Assembly: GCA_020832465.1 (NCBI GenBank)
Contig: JAFIER010000107.1
Location: forward strand, 1 to 55,386
Direction of reading: 5' to 3'
Length of the DNA: 55,386 nucleotides
From: Bernardetiaceae bacterium
GTDB taxonomy: Bacteria > Bacteroidota > Bacteroidia > Cytophagales > Bernardetiaceae
In this document: positions 34,401 through 41,745 of the stretch, in pieces
Layout of the letters: every line of letters starts with the position of its first letter
How positions within the stretch are numbered: position 1 is the stretch's first letter
Translations under genes and position numbers: made by a program
The notes under the pieces: model-generated
What the model was told of the DNA's origin: nothing
What the model saw: only the letters and a program-made list of their open reading frames with translations
The model's database searches: none

Positions 34401-34616
34401 GCCTATAGGCTTATCATTTTGATAATTAACGAGACGATAAGTATCTGCTTTTCTTTTATTTTCAGTAATTCTGCCTTTGGCATCAAAAAAAATAATCCAT
34501 TCACCTTGCTTGCGCCCTTCGGCATCGGTTTGATTAGAGGCTTCTGGCATATCTTGTGCATATAAATTCGGATTTATCCAAAGACCTATGAGCAGTAGTA
34601 AAAATAAATGTTTCAT
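31467..34616 (-). CDS. Secreted TPR-CHAT protein (caspase-like protease fold)
   Basis: A 1049-residue protein with a signal peptide (1-20, ending LYAQ). MORN-like repeats follow (about 30-125, GEWIIFFDAKG, GKVTLYYKNG, TTSFYDKEGN). Eight or nine kinesin-light-chain-type TPRs of about 42 residues come next (about 145-520, with repeated YEEAENLYIEAK-like helices), then a charged coiled-coil stretch (about 580-660). The C-terminal CHAT domain has the caspase-like dyad H897 (HIATHGFF) and C962 (LSACETGLG), both intact. CHAT proteases act in several bacterial immune and peptidase systems; secreted members are largely uncharacterised. It has no obvious partner gene. Confidence 0.9.
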   Translation of the reverse strand: MKHLFLLLLIGLWINPNLYAQDMPEASNQTDAEGRKQGEWIIFFDAKGRITENKRKADTYRLVNYQNDKPIGKVTLYYKNGTPKIVNDSITAETPISFQGNRTFYRPDGNKEKIETYEDGKLITTSFYDKEGNLITEDYKSLNDKARALLHQNKYQEALIAFEEARAQAEVQFGKKHKNYAAALTNLANIHKRLRQYEEAENLFIDAKNIREKAEGKESLNYAVACLSLANFYRDQGTYTRAENLYIETKNMLAQSFGKERPLYAMFCLKLGDLYQIQGRFSEAEKLYLESKEIYTKVSGTDNKDYGSTCNSLSALYEKEGRYREAEALIKEAKDIFAKTKGKKHHDYAIACINLAGLHHGQGQFEQAAALLLEAKDIFSQTVGKTHPLYGNVTNNLATTYEMQEKYEEAENLYIESQNIYAEAFGKEHFMYAIATSNLASMYQAQNKYEEAEKLYLQAKSIYSNTLGNNHRRYASNISHLAGMYKSQGDYKKAELFYKEASEAFIFQIQNNFIGLSEKEKEQYLATFKNNFEIYFSFATQAQNPKLNTWLLENNLITKGLLFYSTNQLRRQLERTQNESLKTQYENWLEKRTALSQAYEMSEQEKEKQNIKTQKLELQVNTIEKELSLLLEEEGIAAKLTPKQRKWKEIKRKLKKGETLVDINRVRYRNEGFTDSLLYVALIVKHNSKRPEMVILPNGQFLEEKALTYYRNAIQYKIEDANSYQVFFEPLKKKIGKSKKVYFSADGVYHQLNLATLFNPKTEKYLSEELDIQLISTARDFLAFGNNNLKKQTEAYKIYLFGSPDFAGDGSQNNTEGSDRNFVYTPLATRLDATKQRYFNSASGRVSYLPGTKTEIEAIQAMASKSNTLADVFIEKDATEENLKSISSPNILHIATHGFFIPEKEKTNGFDNPLLRSGLLLANAEMTLNQKATEETENGILTAQEAIDLDLYHTDLVVLSACETGLGEIKIGEGVFGLQRALQEAGAKTVLMSLWKVDDEATQKMMVLFYENMLLKKQDKRTAFKNAQNSLRQKYPEPYFWGAFVMVGE

Positions 34617-34743
34617 AAAATTTTGATAGTATGATTATTGTGAAAAGTACATTTTTATCATACTACGAAAAAAAAGACAATAAAAGACGCTTTTTTGAAC
34701 CAAAAATTATAATTTTTTTAAATTGGGTGTATTTTAAGATAGT

Positions 34744-34796
34744 AAATCAGCCCAGAAATAACCTTTCTTTAAGAAATGTTATTTCTGGACTGATTT
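34744..34796. repeat. Palindrome A, extended 25-bp arms
   Basis: AAATCAGCCCAGAAATAACC... against ...GTTATTTCTGGACTGATTT around a TTA loop, with two mismatches. Just downstream, CAATTTTTCGTATTTT is present twice (34800-34815 and 34862-34877) as a direct repeat. Confidence 0.8.
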
Positions 34797-34906
34797 AGCC
34801 AATTTTTCGTATTTTATTTAACCTATGCTTTGCTTCAGGCTTAGAAGTATAAAATTAGATTCAATTTTTCGTATTTTGAAAACAAAACGCGCTAAACAAA
34901 AACAAT

Positions 34907-35488
34907 ATGTTCAGAAAAATTACACTTACACTTTTACTATTTTTTGTTTTTTTTCATTTGGCTTTAAGCCAACAAGATTTTTATGTCCGCTTATCAGAAG
35001 CTGCCCTTGAGCTTACGCAGGATAAAGTGCGCTACGACCCTGCTTATTATAGCATTCCCTATCCTGCTGGCGATGTACCTGCCGATAGGGGAGTTTGTAC
35101 AGATGTTGTCATTCGGGCTTATCGCAAATTAGGTATAGATTTGCAAAAAGAAGTGCATGAAGATATGCGTGCTAATTTTTCTATTTATCCTCAAAATTGG
35201 GGGGCGAAGCGCACGGATACGAACATCGACCATAGGCGTGTACCTAACTTAATGAAATTTTTTGAGCGCAAAGGCAAGGTTTTGGCAATTTCTAAAAATG
35301 GAAAAGATTATCAAGCGGGCGATATTGTATGCTGGCGTTTGAATAGCGGGCTACTACATATCGGGATTGTTATCGATAAAAAAACAGGCGACCGCCCTTG
35401 GATTGTACACAATATTGGTAGCGGGCAGGTAGCCGAAGATATGATTTTTGAGCACAAAATTATCGGGCATTATCGCTATAGCAAGTAA
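34907..35488 (+). CDS. DUF1287 protein (secreted, NlpC/P60-like fold)
   Basis: A 193-residue protein with signal peptide (about 1-22, ending ALS). DUF1287 covers almost all of the rest. ADRGVCTDVVIRAYRKLG contains the presumed catalytic Cys (C64), DTNIDHRRVPNLMKFF and GDIVCWRL follow, and LHIGIVIDKK supplies the His. The Cys-His order resembles papain-like NlpC/P60 hydrolases, so a role in cell-wall cleavage is possible but not shown. It is a single-gene unit between two minus-strand genes. Confidence 0.85.
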   Translation: MFRKITLTLLLFFVFFHLALSQQDFYVRLSEAALELTQDKVRYDPAYYSIPYPAGDVPADRGVCTDVVIRAYRKLGIDLQKEVHEDMRANFSIYPQNWGAKRTDTNIDHRRVPNLMKFFERKGKVLAISKNGKDYQAGDIVCWRLNSGLLHIGIVIDKKTGDRPWIVHNIGSGQVAEDMIFEHKIIGHYRYSK

Positions 35489-35550
35489 TTGAAGTAGTAG
35501 TTGATTCGTTTATCAATCCTTGCTTGTTGTAGTTGCTCTTAGCTGCGATT

Positions 35551-36993
35551 TTATTTTAAAAGTATAAAATTGGGTTTGCGAAAGTCTTCCAAATCTTTGT
35601 ATGCGATATAAATAGGAAAAAAACTTCGTTTATCCGTATCATAAAGCATAAGCCTCAAATTTTGAGGTAGGAAGTTTACGTTGCGCAGTGCAGCGGCTTT
35701 GTCGTAAAGAATTTGGTTGCGATTTTGCTTTTCAGTTTCTATTTGAATTTGCTTATTGATAAGATTTTGCAATCGTTTTTGAAAATGCGGGCTTTCGGTC
35801 TGAAAAATATCAGATAGTGTAATCAGACTATCTACTTTTAAATCGTAGTTCATAGATAGAATATCGAGCTTTTTGTTTTGCTGTTTGATATAAAAAATCA
35901 AACTGATGTATTGTCTATCTGCCCTTAATAAGTGGTAGTTTATTTCGATATCGCAATTTTGAAATTTGGGTTTAGCGTCCTCTACGGCAAAAAACTCTTT
36001 TTTCCAGGCCTCTACTTGCCTTCTTATGATTTCTTGGTTGAAATGGGGCTCTTCGGATTGCAAGTCAATAAGCTGTGGATAATATATACATATTGCACTT
36101 CCATCACCACTTTCGTAGCGTGAGAGAAAATCTTGTACTTCATAGTTCCAAGTATTTTTTTCTTCAAAATAAAATGCAAGTTCTTGTTTTTTTGCAGTAG
36201 ATACCCATTTTCCTGCAAAGCGATAGCTCTCGTCTATGTATCCACGAAATACGCCTGATAATCTTTCGGACTGAATAGCGGGGTACTCGTATATTTCCCA
36301 AGCAGTAGATGTATCGCTTAGGTTTTGTGGTTTATACTCGAGGTATAGGTCTCTCCAAAATTTTTCATAAAAATATACACCTTTAAGAAATTGCGGGACA
36401 TTTTCTCTGTCTTTGATACAAATATATGCAGCTGTTTTGCGGGTTTCGTCTCCAATTTGACCTTCTAAAAATAGCCATTCTCCGTGTCTTTCTGTATTTG
36501 GTTTTGCAATTTGTTTGGAGTCGTATATAGGCTCGAAGCGTTGTAAATTTTCGTAAGCTGTAAAGTATCGGGTTTCGGATTTAAAGAAATCAAGCGAGCC
36601 ACTCCAAACAAATATACTTTCGTTTTCGGTATATTGGGTGCATTTGATTTGTGCACGCTTATCGCTATCTTCTTGTTCGAGGTAGAACTCATACTGGTTT
36701 TTTGATTGTTGAATTTGTAAAATTCGCCATAGACTTTTCCCCTCAGGGAGGTAAAAACGCAATAACCAAGCATTTTGATAAGTGCTGTATGCGAGCTCGA
36801 GGCGTGCGCTTGGTTTTTCGAAAGATTCTATGCGCACGAAATCTTGCTGTTCGTTGCGCTTGAGCTGCTCCCACTTTTTGGGCAAAGTTTTCATAACTTC
36901 TGTTATTTCAGCAGTGGTTTCAGCTGTTTGATGCGTTTGGCAGGCGCATAGCAAAAGTAGTAATATGCCAAGTTGAGCAATAAAATAAGGCAT
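35551..36993 (-). CDS. Lipoprotein with RsiV/DUF3298-like C-terminal domain
   Basis: From the ATG at 36993 the product has 480 residues and a lipoprotein signal (LLLLCAC). An alternative start at 37020 would add nine residues. The N-terminal two-thirds has no recognised family and is rich in aromatic and charged residues. The last 200 residues resemble the DUF4163/DUF3298 (RsiV-type) module: INYHLLRADRQYISLIFYI, a LSDIF segment, helical NLINKQIQ, then LPQNLRLML and YIAYKDLEDF. In RsiV that fold binds lysozyme. Here the ligand is unknown and the match is by pattern only. Confidence 0.6.
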   Translation of the reverse strand: MPYFIAQLGILLLLLCACQTHQTAETTAEITEVMKTLPKKWEQLKRNEQQDFVRIESFEKPSARLELAYSTYQNAWLLRFYLPEGKSLWRILQIQQSKNQYEFYLEQEDSDKRAQIKCTQYTENESIFVWSGSLDFFKSETRYFTAYENLQRFEPIYDSKQIAKPNTERHGEWLFLEGQIGDETRKTAAYICIKDRENVPQFLKGVYFYEKFWRDLYLEYKPQNLSDTSTAWEIYEYPAIQSERLSGVFRGYIDESYRFAGKWVSTAKKQELAFYFEEKNTWNYEVQDFLSRYESGDGSAICIYYPQLIDLQSEEPHFNQEIIRRQVEAWKKEFFAVEDAKPKFQNCDIEINYHLLRADRQYISLIFYIKQQNKKLDILSMNYDLKVDSLITLSDIFQTESPHFQKRLQNLINKQIQIETEKQNRNQILYDKAAALRNVNFLPQNLRLMLYDTDKRSFFPIYIAYKDLEDFRKPNFILLK

Positions 36994-37226
36994 AATCAAT
37001 GTATTGGGAATAGGAGTCAAACTTCTTTTTTCAAATTTAACTTAAAAGAATGTTTTTTTACGCAAAATCCTAATTTTTTTGTGCTTATTTTCAAAACTTA
37101 TAAAGATAAGCCCAAATGCCGTAGAAAAACAAGGGTAAAAAAATAAAAAATCTTAATCAAAGAACCTCTTTGTAGCTGCTTTACGTTTATAGATATGCCA
37201 AACTAAGACACGCAATAGGTATGCTT

Positions 37227-37326
37227 GTACGAGGTTTTTGGCTAAGTTAGTTTAGAACTAAGAGTTTGCGAAAACTGTTAGTTTTGAAACTGCCTAAGTC
37301 TATTGAGCAATTTGGTATGTACCTCG
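37227..37326. repeat. F2 palindromic element
   Basis: Ends GTACGAGGTTTTTGGCTAAG and AGCAATTTGGTATGTACCTC are imperfect inverted repeats with the internal CTAAG/CTTAG-type motif. The centre is an A-type hairpin AGAACTAAGAGTTT-GCG-AAAACTGTTAGTT (37254-37280). Confidence 0.65.
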
Positions 37327-37444
37327 CCATACCCGATGCAAATATTTTTTTGGCAAATTTTTGATAAAAACAAATCTATATGGCTTATTTTTAGTTTAGG
37401 AGTTAGCACTAAGATTTCTTGGCAGAACATTTAATGCTAATTTT

Positions 37445-37562
37445 CATACCCCTATACATTTTTCTATAGCGTAGGGTTTGCAAACCCCACGCTATAGAAA
37501 AATGAGCTTAGAAATAACATTTCTTTGAGAAATGTTATTTCTGGCTGTTAATGTCCAGTAGC
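37445..37562 (+). repeat. R1 composite palindromic element
   Basis: Left end CATACCCCTATAC, palindrome B (37464-37497, CTATAGCGTAGGG...CCCCACGCTATAG), spacer, palindrome A (37510-37542, canonical, loop TTG), right end GTCCAGTAG. Same orientation as 1738-1861. Together with the F2 copy just upstream it fills much of the 648-bp gap before the protease. Confidence 0.8.
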
Positions 37563-37641
37563 TTGGCTAATTCTTAAACGTGATAACATCTAAAAGATTA
37601 AACTTTTCAAACTCCTACAAACAAAACCACTTTTTTAAATC

Positions 37642-39189
37642 ATGAAAAACTCCATAAAACTATTTTTAATGATGTGCTTATCGGCGGTATTAGGCGGCGG
37701 CATAGCTCTATCTGCTTATACTTACTTTGTAGATGCCCCTGCTGGACAAAAGGACGGCAATTATTTTGAATCCGCCACGCAAAAAAGCAAAGACAAACAA
37801 GAAAGTTACCTTGCTACGGGGGGGGGGCGACCTTATGCGAATCCTATGGGCGAGGTAGATTTTGTCAAACCTGCTGAAAAGGTAACGCCTGCAGTAGTGC
37901 ATATCCAAACTTTTGGCTCTCCAAGCTCAAGAAGCAGTAGCCAAAGCAGGCTATGGGACGAGATGTTTAGAGATTTTTTTGGAGATAGAGGTAATCCATA
38001 CCAACAAAAAGATGATGATGACTCGGATAGTGGCGAAGTGCTTATTGGCTCGGGTTCGGGTGTGATTATTTCCAAAGATGGTTATATCGTTACGAACAAC
38101 CACGTTATTGATAATGCTGAACGTATTAAAGTCGTTTTAGAAGACAAAAGATTTTATACGGCAGAGCTTATAGGCAAAGACCCTAATACGGATTTAGCAC
38201 TGCTCAAAATTGAAGAAAAACAAGATTTTTCATATTTGCAATTCGGAGATTCAGATGCTACAAGAGTAGGCGATTGGGTAATGGCAGTAGGCAATCCTTT
38301 TGATTTGACTTCTACTGTAACGGCGGGTATTATTAGTGCAAAAGCACGTAATATCAATATTCTTCGCCAGCCCGATGGCATGGGCATCGAGTCTTTTATC
38401 CAAACTGATGCGGCTGTAAATCCTGGTAATAGTGGGGGTGCGCTCGTCAATTTAGAGGGCGACTTAATCGGCATCAATACCGCTATTGCTACGAAAACGG
38501 GTAGTTTTTCGGGTTATTCTTTTGCTGTACCGGCAAATTTAGTAAAGAAAATAGTAGAGGATTTGCGTGTGTATGGCACTGTGCAGCGTGGTTTATTGGG
38601 TGTGCGCATTCAAGAAGTAGATGCTAAGCTTGCAAAAGAAAAGGATTTGCCTCGCATTGCGGGAGTATATATTGCAAGTATCAATGAAGGTAGCGGTGCT
38701 GATAAAGCGGGTTTAGCTCCCGAAGATGTAATTACGCATATCGAGGGGGTAGAGATAAACTCTGTAGCGCGATTGCAAGAAATGGTTGCGCGTAAGCGTC
38801 CAGGCGATATTATTGAAGTTGTATATTTGCGCAAAGGCAAAGAAAATAAAGCTAAGGTAACGCTACAAAATGTCTCGGGGACGACTGAAATTGTAAAAAA
38901 TCTGCGTAGCAAATCTGTGTCTATCAAGCAGCTTGGCGCTGAGGTCTGCAAAACTTCTGAGGAGGATGAGCAAAAAATCGGTATGCCGGGCATAGTGGTT
39001 ACGAAAATCAAAGATGGAAAATTGCGCAAAGCAGGCATGTCAGAAGGCTTTATCATTACGCACATAGACAAAACGCCTATTACTTCAGTTGAGGAGTTGC
39101 AAGCCCAAATCAAAAACAAAGAAGGTGCGGTACTTATCGAGGGCTTTGATGCCGATGGTGAGCGAAGTTTTTATGCACTTGGTCTCTAA
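37642..39189 (+). CDS. htrA: HtrA/Deg-family periplasmic serine protease
   Basis: A 515-residue envelope protease/chaperone that removes misfolded proteins. A signal anchor (about 5-27) leads to a low-complexity linker. The trypsin-like domain (about 75-295) has catalytic H154 (TNNHVI), D184 (NTDLALL) and S264 (NPGNSGG). Two PDZ domains follow (about 300-395 and 410-510). All catalytic residues are intact. Codons 59-62 in the linker are built on an uninterrupted run of ten G (37818-37827); any slip would shift the frame before the protease domain. It is probably monocistronic. Confidence 0.93.
   Translation: MKNSIKLFLMMCLSAVLGGGIALSAYTYFVDAPAGQKDGNYFESATQKSKDKQESYLATGGGRPYANPMGEVDFVKPAEKVTPAVVHIQTFGSPSSRSSSQSRLWDEMFRDFFGDRGNPYQQKDDDDSDSGEVLIGSGSGVIISKDGYIVTNNHVIDNAERIKVVLEDKRFYTAELIGKDPNTDLALLKIEEKQDFSYLQFGDSDATRVGDWVMAVGNPFDLTSTVTAGIISAKARNINILRQPDGMGIESFIQTDAAVNPGNSGGALVNLEGDLIGINTAIATKTGSFSGYSFAVPANLVKKIVEDLRVYGTVQRGLLGVRIQEVDAKLAKEKDLPRIAGVYIASINEGSGADKAGLAPEDVITHIEGVEINSVARLQEMVARKRPGDIIEVVYLRKGKENKAKVTLQNVSGTTEIVKNLRSKSVSIKQLGAEVCKTSEEDEQKIGMPGIVVTKIKDGKLRKAGMSEGFIITHIDKTPITSVEELQAQIKNKEGAVLIEGFDADGERSFYALGL
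37818..37827 (+). repeat. G10 homopolymer tract inside htrA
   Basis: Ten consecutive G residues encode the end of Thr59 and Gly60-62 in the linker after the signal anchor. Long G runs are otherwise rare in this A+T-rich window. In this assembly the tract is in frame. Confidence 0.95.
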
Positions 39190-39294
39190 GGATTTTGAAC
39201 ATTTAGCATTTAAAATCATTATATACACGGCCCGTTCGCTATATGGCGGATGGGTTTTTCTTATTTCTAATCATTCTCACTTTAATCTACTCTT

Positions 39295-39858
39295 TTGAAA
39301 AATATAATTTTTTTTGGCGATAGTCTCACTGAGGGCTATATGGTTTCGCCGCAGGAGGCTGTACCTGCCTTAATTCAACAAAAAATTGATGCTGAGGCAT
39401 TGCTTCATATCACACACAATGCTGGTTTGAGTGGGGATACAACCGTTTCTGCACTTAGCCGCTTAGACGATGCTTTACGATTTTCGCCTGATGTGCTTGT
39501 CATAGAGTTAGGTGCAAATGATGCTTTTCGTATGCTTACACCAGAGCTTATCAAGAATAATTTGCGTTTTATAATAGAGCGGAGTTTGGCACAATATTCA
39601 GATGTAGAAATAGTGCTTGCTGGTATGGATTTACCTTATATTCCTGCTTTTACGCACCGTTTTGAGCCTTACCGTTTGCGTTTTATAGAAATTTATCCAG
39701 AATTGGCTAAGGAGTATAATTTGCCACTTATTCCCTCTTGGCTTGAGGGTGTAGTTGGCGATCCTATGCTGAACTTTCCCGATCTTATTCACCCTACTGC
39801 TAAAGGCTATGAGATTGTCGCAGATAACGTATGGCGTGTGCTAAAACCCGTACTTTAG
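39295..39858 (+). CDS. SGNH/GDSL hydrolase (TesA-like esterase), TTG start
   Basis: A 187-residue hydrolase with all four SGNH blocks: GDSL with nucleophile S10, GLSGDT (G47), GANDAF (N75), and DLIHPT (D163, H166). It resembles thioesterase/arylesterase TesA, which acts on acyl esters. There is no signal peptide, unlike E. coli TesA. The only usable start is TTG at 39295: an in-frame stop lies at 39283-39285 and the first ATG would remove the GDSL motif. Confidence 0.9.
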   Translation: MKNIIFFGDSLTEGYMVSPQEAVPALIQQKIDAEALLHITHNAGLSGDTTVSALSRLDDALRFSPDVLVIELGANDAFRMLTPELIKNNLRFIIERSLAQYSDVEIVLAGMDLPYIPAFTHRFEPYRLRFIEIYPELAKEYNLPLIPSWLEGVVGDPMLNFPDLIHPTAKGYEIVADNVWRVLKPVL

Positions 39859-39957
39859 CCCTTCTGTAAAATTTTACCTATATATAATTTTGAAATGCTA
39901 TTTTTTTGTGCGTATTTAGTTAAAAATAATATTCACTTAGATTTGAATCGTAACAAT

Positions 39958-40704
39958 ATGAAACTATTAGCAGGTAAAAATGTCTTGATTACAGGTGCTT
40001 CACGCGGTATTGGGCGTGCTATGGCCATTCGTTTTGCCGAGCAGGGCGCAAATGTTGGATTTACCTATCTTTCAAGCGTAGAGAAGGGACAGGCATTAGA
40101 AAAAGAGTTGGAAGCCTTAGGCGTAGTGTCAAAGGGTTTTCGCTCCGATGCTTCTGATTTTGCTGCTGCTGAGCAGCTAATAGCTGATTTTACAGCTAAA
40201 TTCTCGAGTTTAGATGCCCTTATCAATAATGCGGGTGTTACAAGAGATAATTTGATTTTGCGTATGAACGAGGCCCAATGGGACGAAGTTTTGCGTATCA
40301 ATCTCAAATCGGTATTTAACCTTACTAAAGCGGCTGCCAAAACTTTTATGAAGCAACGCAGTGGTTCTATTATCAATGTCAGTTCTGTTGTAGGCATTAA
40401 AGGCAATGCGGGGCAGGCAAATTATGCTGCATCAAAGGCAGGGATTATTGGATTTTCAAAATCTATTGCCCTTGAGCTTGGCTCACGCAATATCAGATGC
40501 AATGTGCTTGCGCCCGGCTTCATCGAGACCGAAATGACCGAACAGCTCGATGAGAAAATGCTCAAACAGTGGCAAGAGGGCATTCCGCTCAAGCGTGCTG
40601 GGAAAGCCGAAGAAGTTGCTGACGCTGCTATTTTCTTAGCCTCAGACCTCTCTGCTTATGTCTCGGGGCAGGTTTTGCAAGTAGATGGCGCAATGCTTAC
40701 GTAA
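39958..40704 (+). CDS. fabG: 3-oxoacyl-[acyl-carrier-protein] reductase
   Basis: A 248-residue short-chain reductase reducing 3-oxoacyl-ACP with NADPH in fatty-acid elongation. NADP-binding TGASRGIGR spans 12-20, NNAG lies at 90-93, the catalytic S142/S143 region is in NVSSVVG, and Y156/K160 are in YAASK. The C terminus LSAYVSGQVLQVDGAM is typical FabG. The frame is open 21 codons upstream, but ATG at 39958 gives the standard N terminus MKLLAGKNVLITG. A TAGATTTG motif lies at 39938-39945, perhaps too close to the start to be the promoter. Other SDRs are similar, but length and motifs favour FabG. Confidence 0.9.
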   Translation: MKLLAGKNVLITGASRGIGRAMAIRFAEQGANVGFTYLSSVEKGQALEKELEALGVVSKGFRSDASDFAAAEQLIADFTAKFSSLDALINNAGVTRDNLILRMNEAQWDEVLRINLKSVFNLTKAAAKTFMKQRSGSIINVSSVVGIKGNAGQANYAASKAGIIGFSKSIALELGSRNIRCNVLAPGFIETEMTEQLDEKMLKQWQEGIPLKRAGKAEEVADAAIFLASDLSAYVSGQVLQVDGAMLT

Positions 40705-40826
40705 CAATGAAGCTGAAAGTAAGTCTTAGTAGCAATAGTTCTACCTGACCTGCTGCTGCTAAGGCTTAAATTAAAAGCAATAATTTAGATTGAAAAGGCT
40801 GTTTTTTATCCTTCTTTATCAAGTGT

Positions 40827-41681
40827 ATGTTTGATGCTATCCTACAAAAAGCTAAGCTACGCCTTCGTTTATTTAGGCTACCTAATTTGCTGATTATAGC
40901 GATAACGCAATATCTTATTGTGCACTTTTTGCTTTTGGATAATTTTTGGCATGCCAACTACCTTCTTTTTGTACTTTCAACGCTTCTTATTGCCGCAGCT
41001 GGTTATGCTATTAATGATTATTTTGATTCAGCTATTGATTCGCATAACAAACCTCACCGCGCCTGGCAGCCTTTCAAAGTCTCTTCTTATGAACTTTTGA
41101 GCTATTATTGCCTATTTAATTTTTTGGCTTGGCTCATAGCTTTTGTGCTTAATAGTCATATACTCACGCTTTGCTTACTGACTTCTTTTTCACTTTTTAT
41201 TTATTCATATCGCTTAAAAAAGTGGTTTTTTATAGGTAATATTATCATTGCTTTGCTCAATGCAACAGCAGTAGCCTCGCTTGGGCTTGTCGCTCAAAAC
41301 TATCCCCTTGAGTTATGGGCATTTGCTAGTTTTGCGGCTTGGCTCACACTGCTACGAGAAATCATTAAAGATATGGAGGATAAAGAGGGCGATGCCATAT
41401 ACGGTTCAAAAAGTATGGCTGTAGTTTGGAAAGCTTATTGGGTAAAAAATATGCTTTATTTTATCAAAGTGCTTTTTGCTTTACAACTTTTTTATTTTGC
41501 ATGGGTTTGGAAATCGCTTTATTTTTTTAGTTTTAGTGCCTTTTTTACGGGTTTATTGCTGTTTTTAGCATTGCGCATTCGCAAAGCACAATTTACAAAG
41601 GATTATAGTTCTTTGAGTTTGTGGTACAAAATTTTGATTTTAATTGGTTTTATAGGTTTGATAGCAAATCATTATGGGTGA
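40827..41681 (+). CDS. UbiA-family prenyltransferase, geranylgeranylglycerol-phosphate synthase-like
   Basis: A 284-residue membrane enzyme with about eight helices. The first Asp motif is AINDYFDSAIDSHNKPHR (N63, D64, D67, D71) and the second LREIIKDMEDKEGD (about 178-191). Close Bacteroidota relatives are usually annotated as digeranylgeranylglyceryl-phosphate synthase-like, but the physiological substrate in bacteria is uncertain. It differs strongly from the UbiA protein at 5012. It lies 122 bp after fabG in the same direction. Confidence 0.82.
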   Translation: MFDAILQKAKLRLRLFRLPNLLIIAITQYLIVHFLLLDNFWHANYLLFVLSTLLIAAAGYAINDYFDSAIDSHNKPHRAWQPFKVSSYELLSYYCLFNFLAWLIAFVLNSHILTLCLLTSFSLFIYSYRLKKWFFIGNIIIALLNATAVASLGLVAQNYPLELWAFASFAAWLTLLREIIKDMEDKEGDAIYGSKSMAVVWKAYWVKNMLYFIKVLFALQLFYFAWVWKSLYFFSFSAFFTGLLLFLALRIRKAQFTKDYSSLSLWYKILILIGFIGLIANHYG

Positions 41682-41704
41682 GCAATAAATCATACCGTGA
41701 AAGT

Positions 41705-41736
41705 AGAACTAACAGTTTTTTAAAACTGTTAGTTCT
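41705..41736. repeat. Palindrome A variant, perfect 15-bp arms
   Basis: AGAACTAACAGTTTT and AAAACTGTTAGTTCT with a TT loop, nine nt after the deiminase stop on the minus strand. It shares the AACTAACAG core of the copy at 6532. Confidence 0.85.
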
Positions 41737-41745
41737 AAAACTGAA

